From a virus: DNA of 35,168 bases. The notes beneath the pieces are model-generated. The model ran no database searches. It saw only the letters and a program-made list of their open reading frames with translations, and had not been told where the DNA came from. Shown here in pieces: positions 27,916 through 35,168 of the stretch. Position 1 is the first letter of the stretch. The number at the start of each line of letters is the position of its first letter. Both the position numbers and the translations under genes were made by a program. Location of the stretch: IMG/VR virus record IMGVR_UViG_3300046012_000900, positions 1 to 35,168 of that record; one strand, written 5' to 3'.

Positions 27916-30747
27916 TTAAACTACCGTTATATTTCCCTGAATGCCGAAACAAACCCATGTCGTATTTGCCACAACACACCTTATTTGTGCTATCGTGTCT
28001 CCCGCATTCGTAGAAGCCAATGAGCCTCCTGTGCCTGTCGTTGTCACAGCGCTACCGATATGTATTAATTGAGAAGCATTCTGAGCAACTTTCCAACCGC
28101 CCGCGCCCAAGCCGCCCACTTGGATCGTGTCGCCCACCGCAGCCGTTGATGGTAACGTAATCGTGCAAAGCCCAGCGTTATTTGAGATGTAAGCGTTATT
28201 AACAGCAGCAGACTGTGAAGTGCCACTCACCACTGTCATTGGTAAACCTTGCGTTGTTGCAAGAGTTCCTGATGTTGGTAATGTAACGCTCGTGGTTGCA
28301 GTGGCCGTAAGAGTCGTTGTGAATGCGCCAGATAACGTTAAGCTTCCGCCTAATGTGATCGTACTGGAACCATTATTTACCCCAGTTCCACCATAAGATG
28401 CGCCCAATACAGTGCCAAGCACTAAAGTGCCTGTTAAATTAATGGAATTTGAACTCGATGAGCCAATATATATATCAAGTGCTTTGACGTTTCCGATCCG
28501 CATGTTAGATGGATTGAAAGTGTCTAATATGCTGACAGTGGATGGCATATAATATATGTTATACAAAGCGCCTGCACCGATTGTCTGGGATACACTGACC
28601 GTCATGCTGGTGGGGCCGCCAACTGCTGTTATCCTTGCCGGTGTTCCTGTGGCCGGAGCAAACTCACCCCCTATCATGTCTGAACTAAAATTCGTGCCAG
28701 TACCAGTGACTGTTGTTGTTGATTGCGCTATTGTTCCAGCATATTCGCTGGCTGTAATGGCCTTATAAGCTGTGCCAATACTAGGGGACCCAGGTGTTCC
28801 GGTATGACCTATAAAAGAGCCATATGTTGAAATTGAGCTCGTTGCCCCATCAATCATGGCACCATAATAATAAATAACAGATTGTGAGGCGACGGTTTGA
28901 GAAACGCTGGCCGTAAACGTGGTTAACGTTAACCAACCTATAATATAAGCAACAACTCCGTTTGCAAAAACAAACGTCGCTCCAATGGCTAACTCAGGTG
29001 CCAAAGCATCCCCAACAAGTGTGACGGTTGTGCCAGATTGAGACGCGGTTCTTGTTGCTGAAATACTTCTGTAAACCGTTAAATTGCCGCCAAATAAAAA
29101 GTTTTGAGTGTCGCTTGACAGTAATGTGCCGCTGACAGGTACAGTGACGTTTGTGCTACCGGTGGTTGTTAGCGTTAATGAATTTGCACCACTAGTAACT
29201 AAGTCGCCTGCCAGCGTAATGGTATTAGAATTAGCGACCCCAGTTCCACCATAAGATGCGCCCAATACAGTGCCAAGCACTAAAGTGCCTGTTAAATTAA
29301 TGGAATTTGAACTCGATGAGCCAATATATATATCTGATGCATTAATATTACCAATTCTCATTGAGCTTGGTGTAAGGGCGTCTAAAAAGCTATCCGTTGT
29401 ACCGCAGTAATAGACTGCATAGCGTGTGCCTGCACCAATTGTTTGAGAAACAGAAACCGTTAATTGCGTTGCAGAATCTCTGGATATAATACGGCATGGC
29501 GTTCCCGTTGCTGGAGCGAACCATCCACCTGCCAAATGTGAGTTTACAGTGAAAAAAGTGCTGCTACCTGTTACGATTGTACCACTTTGAGAAATCGTCC
29601 CTGCACTTGAAGTGTTAGGAACAACGGCAAAACCATATGAATTTGAGCCGTCGGCAAAGCCTAAACCAATATGGCCCATATACGGACCAAAACTGCTACA
29701 ATACCCTAAGCCAGACGATAAGGCTGGATCTCCCGCCCCAATCATGCAAGAAGATGTGTGCGCGACCGCACCTTGAGAAACAACGGTTGCTGAATTATAT
29801 GTCGTTAAAGTCGTAGCATTAACCCATGCCGTTATGGGTGACTCAACTCCATTGTCAAACTTAAATACGGAACCCACTATTAATGGCGAAACACCTGCTG
29901 AAGGATTTGTTATTGTAATCGTTCTGCCAGATTGAGAACATGCTGCAATTGTAGTACCAACTGACTCAACTCCATCAACAATAATATTAGAAGCTGTTGG
30001 TGATGATATGACGGTTCCTGTGGTTGGAAGAGTTAAGCTTGTGCTTCCAGTGGTTGCAAACGTAACATCGTTTGCACCTGATGTCGTTAAATTACCACCC
30101 AAAGTAATCGTGCTAGAGCCATTGTTGACACCTGTCCCCCCAGAAGAAGGAGCCAATACGGTGGTAAGTGCCAAATTATTAATAGTAATCGTGTGCGCGG
30201 AGGAATTAACACTAAGATAGGTTGTTCCGCCACCACTTATCGTTAATGCATTCGCAAGGCCATCTTGAAGGCTAATCAAGTTATCGCCTGTTACGCCATT
30301 AAAATATAATGAAGAAAAACTCGCGGCAGCATCATTGCCAAGCAACGTACCACCATAATGAATATGATAAGTTGTTGGGGATGAGACAGTTTGAGATACG
30401 CTTAGAGTAAGAGTTGTAGAGTTTGCAACAGAAACAATTCTCCCACTAAAGTTATCGGTATTGGTGCCTGTTGAAAAGACTAATAATCCACCAATCATAG
30501 CAGAAGTGAACCCAGCCCCAGTGACAGTCGTGCCAGATTGAGTGCCTGTTGATGTTGCAACAGAAGGGCAGCTACCGAAAAAACCACCCGTTGCACCAAA
30601 AAAATTAGATACGCTAACATCATTGCTATAGCAACTAATTCTTAATGTTTCATTAAATGCAAAAGGAGTGTCGCTCAATAGCGTATATATTTGCGTTGGA
30701 TTATCACAAAAAACCAATTTACCTGATTGAGTATCTGGACATGCCAT
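27916..30747 (-). CDS. Repeat-built tail fibre (943 aa)
   Basis: The protein is Ser/Thr/Gly-rich beta sequence. Three kinds of repeat are visible. First, five copies of a 60-residue unit QSGT..VTG....IGG.F..ATGT..RI...T.LTVSVSQT..Y.IYY at about 70-132, 272-330, 387-449, 570-629 and 675-734. Second, two IGN..A.DIYIGSSSS blocks at 465-500 and 751-786. Third, three GGTGV..STITLGG...SGA blocks at 203-248, 500-546 and 786-832. The C-terminus (GLGAGGWKVAQNASQLIHIG to GNITVV) is a known fibre end domain. Expected role: long shaft with binding units. The duplicate blocks share 98 identical bases. Confidence 0.78.
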   Translation of the reverse strand: MACPDTQSGKLVFCDNPTQIYTLLSDTPFAFNETLRISCYSNDVSVSNFFGATGGFFGSCPSVATSTGTQSGTTVTGAGFTSAMIGGLLVFSTGTNTDNFSGRIVSVANSTTLTLSVSQTVSSPTTYHIHYGGTLLGNDAAASFSSLYFNGVTGDNLISLQDGLANALTISGGGTTYLSVNSSAHTITINNLALTTVLAPSSGGTGVNNGSSTITLGGNLTTSGANDVTFATTGSTSLTLPTTGTVISSPTASNIIVDGVESVGTTIAACSQSGRTITITNPSAGVSPLIVGSVFKFDNGVESPITAWVNATTLTTYNSATVVSQGAVAHTSSCMIGAGDPALSSGLGYCSSFGPYMGHIGLGFADGSNSYGFAVVPNTSSAGTISQSGTIVTGSSTFFTVNSHLAGGWFAPATGTPCRIISRDSATQLTVSVSQTIGAGTRYAVYYCGTTDSFLDALTPSSMRIGNINASDIYIGSSSSNSINLTGTLVLGTVLGASYGGTGVANSNTITLAGDLVTSGANSLTLTTTGSTNVTVPVSGTLLSSDTQNFLFGGNLTVYRSISATRTASQSGTTVTLVGDALAPELAIGATFVFANGVVAYIIGWLTLTTFTASVSQTVASQSVIYYYGAMIDGATSSISTYGSFIGHTGTPGSPSIGTAYKAITASEYAGTIAQSTTTVTGTGTNFSSDMIGGEFAPATGTPARITAVGGPTSMTVSVSQTIGAGALYNIYYMPSTVSILDTFNPSNMRIGNVKALDIYIGSSSSNSINLTGTLVLGTVLGASYGGTGVNNGSSTITLGGSLTLSGAFTTTLTATATTSVTLPTSGTLATTQGLPMTVVSGTSQSAAVNNAYISNNAGLCTITLPSTAAVGDTIQVGGLGAGGWKVAQNASQLIHIGSAVTTTGTGGSLASTNAGDTIAQIRCVVANTTWVCFGIQGNITVV
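28379..28476. repeat. 98-bp direct repeat, copy 1 (inside 943-aa fibre)
   Basis: 98 bases identical, as far as I can compare by eye, to 29237-29334. The copies are 858 bases apart (286 codons), so both keep the fibre frame. They encode residues about 758-790, from DIYIGSSSSN to YGGTGV. Such exactness suggests recent duplication or gene conversion. Confidence 0.85.
29237..29334. repeat. 98-bp direct repeat, copy 2 (inside 943-aa fibre)
   Basis: The second copy of the identical 98-base block, encoding residues about 472-504 of the fibre. Recombination between the copies would delete or duplicate exactly 286 codons in frame. Confidence 0.85.
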
Positions 30748-30758
30748 TTAAATTCCCC

Positions 30759-31967
30759 TTAATATGAAAAGTATTGAGTTCCATCTGAATAAACCCTAAT
30801 GGAACCATAGGCAGACACAATATCTTGCCCTGTTGGATCCCCATTGACTGGCACACCCCCAGCGCCTACAACCGTAATATTGTTATCACCCGGAAGCGGA
30901 CCACAGAGGCCAGATGCATCTTGAATAATAAAAATTTGACCCTTTGTTGGCACTGAAGGGTCTGGCAAAGTAATCGTTGGATCGGCCGATGTGTCTGTCA
31001 CAGATATTAAGTAATCAAGAACCGAAGCAAGATAATTAGCGTTAACACTAACTACACTCGCAATTTGCCCACCAATTACATGCAATCGCGCCATCGGCGA
31101 AGTCGTACCAATACCCACATTACAATCATCACCTAAGACCACCGCATCATTCACAGCTACCGTTGCATTTGCGCCTATCGCGCAAGCATTTGTAAGACCA
31201 GGAGATAAAGCGTCAGTGTTATACCCTATGAACGTACACCCTGTGTAAGTTAACTGCCCTGTGCCCGCCGCAGAACCAACCGCTGTCGTTTGCAATGCTG
31301 TGGTTGCACTATTAAGAGTATTTGCCCCAATTGCAGTAGCATCATTGGCATTTGCAGAGAGCGCTAGCAAAGTCCCTGCGGTATTTCCGACCAAGGTGCA
31401 GCGATTTGCGGTAGTAAGGCTTGAGCCTGATTGATAACCAATGCTTACTGTATTTGAAGCTGTCGTGATGCCAAATAATGACTGGTATCCAATGCCTACG
31501 TTACTATTGGCTCCCACCGGCGAACCATTCCCTGCTTGTTGCCCAAGAAACACACTATTTGTATTTGTGCCAAGTAAAAGTATTGATGTGTCTCTTAATA
31601 GATTTCCGGCAACGCCATTCCAAGTGGGAACGCCATTATCTAGAGAAGCCCCTGGTCCAGCAACGCCAACGCCTGGCGCAAGAACCGCCCAACCACCGTT
31701 TTCTCTGAATTGGAATGAATTTAAAGTAATGTCATAGAGACCCATGCCGTCGACCACAACCATTGCATTCTTTTGGGCGGTTGTCATTCTTGGAAATAAA
31801 ATGCCCCCAAGAATGGATTTAACCTCAAGTGCCGCAGAAACGGTCTGTTGACCAACCTTTGTGAACCCAGCATATGCATCTGTAGAGCCACCAGGTATAG
31901 GAGTAGATGTATCCGATACTAAGAGGGCCCCTACCTGTTGGCCTGAAAGCGTATTTAAATAAGTCAT
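30759..31967 (-). CDS. Tail fibre with YadA-like head repeats (402 aa)
   Basis: Residues 45-95 hold the fibre motif GGILFPRMTTAQKNAM, GLYDITLNSFQFRENGGW. Residues about 135-290 are trimeric-autotransporter-like head repeats of 14-20 residues (NVGIGYQSLF, VSIGYQSGSS, TLVGNTAGT, TAIGANTL, TFIGYNTDA, CAIGANATV), then GIGTTSPMARLHVIGG. The C-terminal domain (GQIFIIQDASG, NNITVVGAGG, AYGSIRVYSDGTQYFSY) recurs in the 169-residue protein that follows. It should form a trimer with a left-handed beta-roll head. Probably an adhesin on the tail. Confidence 0.75.
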   Translation of the reverse strand: MTYLNTLSGQQVGALLVSDTSTPIPGGSTDAYAGFTKVGQQTVSAALEVKSILGGILFPRMTTAQKNAMVVVDGMGLYDITLNSFQFRENGGWAVLAPGVGVAGPGASLDNGVPTWNGVAGNLLRDTSILLLGTNTNSVFLGQQAGNGSPVGANSNVGIGYQSLFGITTASNTVSIGYQSGSSLTTANRCTLVGNTAGTLLALSANANDATAIGANTLNSATTALQTTAVGSAAGTGQLTYTGCTFIGYNTDALSPGLTNACAIGANATVAVNDAVVLGDDCNVGIGTTSPMARLHVIGGQIASVVSVNANYLASVLDYLISVTDTSADPTITLPDPSVPTKGQIFIIQDASGLCGPLPGDNNITVVGAGGVPVNGDPTGQDIVSAYGSIRVYSDGTQYFSY

Positions 31968-31970
31968 GTT

Positions 31971-32480
31971 CTAAGCACTCCCGAATATAAAATAAGCTGT
32001 CCCAGAACAATAAATCTGAAGAGAGCCATAATCTGTGTTAATTAACGCTGTAGCAGCCCCATTAATGTTTCCCCCAGCAGTGTGTATAGTTATATTGTTA
32101 ATAACTGCATTCCCACTTTCATCCGTTATTACAAAAATCTTTCCACGAAGAGCAACCGCTGCGGCTGGCAAAGTAATAGCAACAGCACCAGCGAAATTAA
32201 CGCCAATAATGCTATCGGATTGCAACGCAACATAAGGGCTGGCAACGACGGCAGTCCTTGGTGAGAATCCAGCTTGAAAAGCAACCCCACCAAGCTGAAA
32301 AGTTCCTGTAATGTTCACCGCTTGCTGAGAAAGCTGCAAAGGAGAACTATTCCCTAATCCATCTTGAACCGGTTGAGGGATCGTTACTGGAAGGCCGTTT
32401 CCCACGGTGGCCCCAGTATTGGCAGTTGTAAGATAATCCCCATAAGCCTGCTGTATTGTGTATTGAGTTAAAACTGTCAT
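31971..32480 (-). CDS. Short tail fibre protein (169 aa)
   Basis: ATG at 32480 overlaps the previous stop (ATGA), with GGGG six bases upstream; a longer TTG start at 32492 is disfavoured. Residues 1-75 are a connector-like beta/helix region (MTVLTQYTIQQAYGDYLTTA). Residues 112-165 (RGKIFVITDESG, NNITIHTAGGNING, DYGSLQIYCSGTAYFIFG) match the C-terminal domain of the 402-residue fibre gene downstream, so the two are domain paralogues that may form mixed or alternative tips. Confidence 0.65.
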   Translation of the reverse strand: MTVLTQYTIQQAYGDYLTTANTGATVGNGLPVTIPQPVQDGLGNSSPLQLSQQAVNITGTFQLGGVAFQAGFSPRTAVVASPYVALQSDSIIGVNFAGAVAITLPAAAVALRGKIFVITDESGNAVINNITIHTAGGNINGAATALINTDYGSLQIYCSGTAYFIFGSA

Positions 32481-32890
32481 TGAGATCCCCAATTGAAATT
32501 CTGAAGAGCCTGTAACGGGCTTATAGAATAGTTATATCCATCATAAACAGACCCCAAAATAGAAGCAGGCTGCTGAATCGCTGAATGTACTGGCAATTGA
32601 TTTTGACCATGCGTTAACGTAGACCCTTGAGGTAACCTAGGCAGAGTCACTGGAATTGGATCGGGAGGCAATATAGGAGCCCTCCCCTGTTCATTTGGCT
32701 TATCTGCAAATGGCTTCCCTACAATCATCCCTGTCCAAACTAAGGAGTTTCCTCGCCATTCCATTTGACGAACCATGTCAACACGGTTAAAAACAAACCC
32801 AGAATAGTCGCAAATTCCAAGAGCTTTAGGGTTCCTATCATTAACTGTGACATATTTGCCCTTTGGTGAATATCTCAAATCTGTGACCAT
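32477..32890 (-). CDS. Small tail protein, degenerate zinc-finger-like (137 aa)
   Basis: Starts 16 bases inside the adaptor gene. It has the outline of a phage structural family that usually reads RCDxCGFxYKxxELxxxWxGLxVC followed by a Pro-rich stretch: here ICDYSGFVFNRVDMVRQMEW, SLVWTGMIVGKPFADKP and APILPPDPIPVTLP. One finger cysteine (ICD) remains; the second of the pair and the distal pair are gone, so zinc is probably not bound. The C-terminal 50 residues contain Gln/Ser-rich linkers ending with QNFNWGSQ. Function: probably a minor tail or adaptor component. Confidence 0.55.
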   Translation of the reverse strand: MVTDLRYSPKGKYVTVNDRNPKALGICDYSGFVFNRVDMVRQMEWRGNSLVWTGMIVGKPFADKPNEQGRAPILPPDPIPVTLPRLPQGSTLTHGQNQLPVHSAIQQPASILGSVYDGYNYSISPLQALQNFNWGSQ

Positions 32891-33981
32891 CCCTGTAAAT
32901 AATCCCCATAAATCCTTAACGGAACATCCCTTTCAATATCCGATGTGGTTGCATTCTTAAACTCAGAGGTAGCAATACTTTTAAGCTCCATTGTTTTGCT
33001 TAAATCAAATGGTGGAACCTGTATTCCGGGACCACTAGGACTGGAAATTAATTGCCCATTCGGTATAGAAAGAGAAAGCTCATAAGAAAGCTCAGACACA
33101 AGCGCCCTGAAAAATCTAGTCGGAATTGCAGCCGTATTAGAAAGCGACCCTATATCTTGAATAAGCGTAGATGCCGTATACTGCATGGCGTTGTATTGAG
33201 TGTTTGGCGTCGGGTAGATCACTACATACGGATTGACATCTCGCTGAACATAATACTGAGAAGGCCTGCTAGTCGTGTTTTTCTGAGAATATGACTCATA
33301 TTCAGACCTGGAAATTGCAGTCATCAATGTGTCATTTGTGTTACTATTAAAATATAATTGCTGAATATCTAATGTTCCACCACCCGTTTCTCTTACCCTA
33401 AAAGATGTGGCCGCAACAGGAACCGCTATCTGAAACCATACATTTTGAGCAACCACAAAGGTTTGCGCTGCCGGGCTGCCTGCATTTACCCAGGTAACGC
33501 CCGCATCATTTGAATACTCAAAGACTAAATCATAAGAAGTTGTGGTATTGGATTGGATCCCAACCATTTGTATAGCATACTGACTTGCCCAGGTGTAACT
33601 GATATACCCATTTGGAGCATTCTGAGTGCAATTACCTGCCCCACCAAAACAGTTTGCCGCTACACCTCCCGCACTTGAAAATGGTGTTCCACCAAGATTT
33701 CTCGTTGAAGTCCTGATGACAGCCTCTAGGATGTCATTGACACCTGCCGGGAGATAATAGGTGTTTTGATTTGGATTTAAATTCTGAATATTATAGGTAA
33801 CAGTCCATAGATTTAGACCCCTATTCGTCCAGGAAGATAAAATGAAATTAATCCATCTTTGGGCAGTATTGATTAAATCTGCAATTTGATAGGGGGCAAG
33901 AATTCCGACTCTTTTATAAGCTTCTTCAATAATGATATTGGATTGTGTTAATCCAAAGTTGTAGGTGCCTGATGTACTCAA
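32875..33981 (-). CDS. gp4-like head-tail adaptor with inserted beta-domain (368 aa)
   Basis: No ATG is available; the TTG at 33981 has a GGGGGG run just upstream and is the first start after an in-frame stop. Residues 1-85 (NIIIEEAYKRVGILAPYQIA, QRWINFILSSWTNRGLNLWT, YYLPAGVNDILEAVIRT) and 215-368 (TLMTAISRSEYESYSQKNT, GRP-like SRPSQYYVQRDVNP, VIYPTPN, IPTRFFRALVSELSYELSLS) are the adaptor core. Residues about 95-212 are extra, a beta-sandwich with FEYSNDAGVTWVNAG and FRVRETGGGTLDIQQLYF, like carbohydrate-binding folds. The core attaches the tail below the portal. Confidence 0.65.
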   Translation of the reverse strand: MSTSGTYNFGLTQSNIIIEEAYKRVGILAPYQIADLINTAQRWINFILSSWTNRGLNLWTVTYNIQNLNPNQNTYYLPAGVNDILEAVIRTSTRNLGGTPFSSAGGVAANCFGGAGNCTQNAPNGYISYTWASQYAIQMVGIQSNTTTSYDLVFEYSNDAGVTWVNAGSPAAQTFVVAQNVWFQIAVPVAATSFRVRETGGGTLDIQQLYFNSNTNDTLMTAISRSEYESYSQKNTTSRPSQYYVQRDVNPYVVIYPTPNTQYNAMQYTASTLIQDIGSLSNTAAIPTRFFRALVSELSYELSLSIPNGQLISSPSGPGIQVPPFDLSKTMELKSIATSEFKNATTSDIERDVPLRIYGDYLQGWSQI

Positions 33982-34006
33982 CTTCCCCCCACATCATTAA
34001 TGCCTA

Positions 34007-34177
34007 TTAATGAAACCTTTTGAGAGTTTCCGCCATATTGGCCCTTTCTCTCATTGGATTACTTTTAGAATGCTCTGCTTTTTTAAGCTTTGATTCTGGA
34101 ATTTTTTCGCCTTTCTTGATGTGCAACGCCTTTCTTAATGCGCCAGGTCGCTTGATTGCACCTTGAATCCAATTCAT
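34007..34177 (-). CDS. Small basic phage protein (56 aa)
   Basis: ATG at 34177 begins MNWIQGAIKRPGALRKALHI, then KKGEKIPESKLKKAEHSKS and an Arg-rich end. This short basic protein with the motif IKxPGALRxxL is common in virion gene clusters of phages; its role is unknown. A GTG at 34192 would add five residues and has AGGGA nine bases upstream, so either start is possible. It lies between the 215-residue virion protein and the adaptor. Confidence 0.65.
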   Translation of the reverse strand: MNWIQGAIKRPGALRKALHIKKGEKIPESKLKKAEHSKSNPMRERANMAETLKRFH

Positions 34178-34192
34178 TTTAGCTCTGCCCAC

Positions 34193-34840
34193 CTATTTTA
34201 TTCCCTGCTGCAAAAAGGTTGCCGTCAGCTTGCCAGTGTCATTAGAGGCGGTTACCTTAATTGTAGAATATCTGACTGGGGCAGAATAAGACGCTAAAAT
34301 TGACGTAGTAGCCGCTGTCAATGTTGCAACAGGTGAAAACGAAACAATATTAGCATATGTGAATTCTTGAATATCATCTAATGTCGTAGAAAAAGAATAT
34401 GTAATATTTGCTGTTGCCTCAACCTGGATAGACATATTGGAAACTTCCTGCTGATAATTAGATAAGTACCAATTTGTTTTTCCGGTAGTGCCGCTGCCAG
34501 CTGAAACTTGCACGGCAGGAGCAACCGTTGCGGTTATAGAATATATGATGCTATAGAAGTTAACGGAATACACAGTGTCAGCATTTGGACCAACAAGGTT
34601 TTCCGTTAGCTCATATCCATCTAAAGCGCCACTTATCACGAAAGTGACTCCAGAGTTATCACCAGCTGACGTAAGAGAAAGTGTTCTTGAGATTCCAGCG
34701 TAGTTTACCTCGGCAACCCCTTGCACAATAGTGGAAAGAGCTCCGTTCAGAACCATATTCGCATTCTGATCGACATCCTGAAGCAGAGCGACACCGTCCT
34801 CATCTGCAATTGGCCATGTAAAAATAGCTGGTATAGTCAT
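34193..34840 (-). CDS. Virion structural protein, beta-rich (215 aa)
   Basis: The sequence is mainly beta with Ig-like spacing (VNYAGISRTLSLTSAGDNSG, VTFVISGALDGYELTENLVG, YSVNFYSIIYSITATVAPAV, KTNWYLSNYQQEVSNMSIQV), resembling minor virion or head-decoration proteins that carry a GxxxTE(N/T)(L/I)xG strand. No catalytic motif. Its position after the putative capsid-side gene at the right edge and before the adaptor suggests a head or head-tail junction role. The start overlaps the preceding stop. Confidence 0.58.
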   Translation of the reverse strand: MTIPAIFTWPIADEDGVALLQDVDQNANMVLNGALSTIVQGVAEVNYAGISRTLSLTSAGDNSGVTFVISGALDGYELTENLVGPNADTVYSVNFYSIIYSITATVAPAVQVSAGSGTTGKTNWYLSNYQQEVSNMSIQVEATANITYSFSTTLDDIQEFTYANIVSFSPVATLTAATTSILASYSAPVRYSTIKVTASNDTGKLTATFLQQGIK

Positions 34841-35061
34841 TACTCTGAAACGCCTTCAATAACATCCATAGTTTCAGGTTTGCAAAACTCAGAATAGCAA
34901 CCCAACCATCCCAGAATGACATTTGCTTGGTCTTCTGAAAGTCTGAATTCGCGCTCCAAGGCAGGAACCTGTTCCTTTATTTCGGCCAATCGTTTCTTGA
35001 TAGAAACCAATTGGTCGTTGTACAACTTAAACTTCTCTTCTTTAGATTTAACTTCAGACAT
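34840..35061 (-). CDS. Small coiled-coil virion-region protein (73 aa)
   Basis: AGGAGG lies four bases before the ATG. Residues 1-45 are a charged coiled coil (KEEKFKLYNDQLVSIKKRLA, EIKEQVPALEREFRLSEDQA), then ILGWLGCYSEFCKPETM with two cysteines and an acidic end. Not recognised. Size and position beside head or junction genes suggest an assembly factor or minor structural protein. Confidence 0.58.
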   Translation of the reverse strand: MSEVKSKEEKFKLYNDQLVSIKKRLAEIKEQVPALEREFRLSEDQANVILGWLGCYSEFCKPETMDVIEGVSE

Positions 35062-35088
35062 GATGCCTCCTGTGTCTTTTGCTAATGT

Positions 35089-35168
35089 TTAACTAACCGG
35101 TATAATGCTATACCAGATGATATAATTTACAGATGTCGTGGCGCTTCCAGTAATGAAAGCGGCAGTCT
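35089..35168 (-). CDS. Virion protein, C-terminus only (5' end outside window)
   Basis: An open minus-strand frame enters from the right edge and ends with TAA at 35089. The last visible residues, TAAFITGSATTSVNYIIWYS followed by IIPVS, are beta-like and Ala/Thr/Ser-rich, as in capsid or head-decoration proteins. A 27-base gap and an excellent ribosome site (AGGAGG) lead to the next leftward gene. The protein cannot be named from so little sequence. Confidence 0.45.
   Translation of the reverse strand, partial: TAAFITGSATTSVNYIIWYSIIPVS

Noticed and set aside
1-35168. CRISPR arrays, tRNA genes, insertion sequences, att sites, integrase
   Set aside because: I looked for repeated spacers, cloverleaf-like stretches, transposase motifs and tyrosine or serine recombinases and saw none.

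Overview
The window is a contiguous piece of a tailed double-stranded DNA phage (or prophage) genome with a P22-like short-tail (podovirus) virion plan. Genes are packed, usually with 1-17 base start/stop overlaps, and the DNA is A+T-rich. The host cannot be read directly. The phage-borne CsrA, the two secreted outer-membrane-barrel-like proteins and the base composition fit an A+T-rich gammaproteobacterium, for example a Legionella relative; that is inference. No integrase, terminase large subunit, portal, major capsid protein or endolysin is visible. The first three virion genes would be expected beyond the right edge, because the late genes are read leftwards from there.

Left part (1-9.5 kb), accessory and replication genes. 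The end of an RNA ligase gene and a small gene run rightwards (1-832). A long leftward cluster of small genes follows (4979 to 860), including a HicB-like protein, several CxxC proteins and a secreted beta-barrel candidate. From a consensus promoter at 5122-5149 a rightward chain of very small overlapping genes runs to 6362. A second beta-barrel candidate (6452-6970) is closed by a clear terminator (7013-7050). After a DUF1737-like gene comes a leftward trio of small genes with its own good promoter. A leftward replication pair then has an O-like initiator overlapping a lambda-P-like helicase-loader candidate; the middle of the initiator gene carries a purine/pyrimidine and A+T-rich tract that could be the origin.

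Middle part (9.6-14.2 kb), recombination and regulation. A ribbon-helix-helix protein (leftward) and a rightward operon diverge from overlapping promoters. The rightward operon holds an ERF single-strand annealing protein, CsrA, an unknown protein, a DUF6948-like protein overlapping a Gly/Tyr/Ser-rich protein, an unknown helical 258-residue protein and a VRR-NUC nuclease. A MarR-family regulator operon faces it, and the first rightward terminator I can see lies beyond that operon (14205-14233), so antisense readthrough is possible.

Right part (14.4-35.2 kb), leftward late genes. In transcription order: a virion protein cut by the edge, two small or structural proteins, a small basic protein, a gp4-like adaptor with an inserted beta-domain, a small tail protein, five fibre/adhesin-like proteins (169, 402, 943, 224 and 193 residues), a 46-residue CxxC protein, an SU10-type adaptor, a P22 gp10-like tail hub, a 78-residue protein, five probable ejection/internal virion proteins, and a long tail fibre with a C-terminal receptor-binding-type module. 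The 943-residue fibre has internal repeats, including a 98-bp identical direct repeat.

The most interesting points are the complete phage csrA gene in a recombination operon, the two exported barrel candidates, the repeat-built fibre array, the possible antisense arrangement over the MarR operon, and the pair formed by DUF6948 and the Gly-rich protein.
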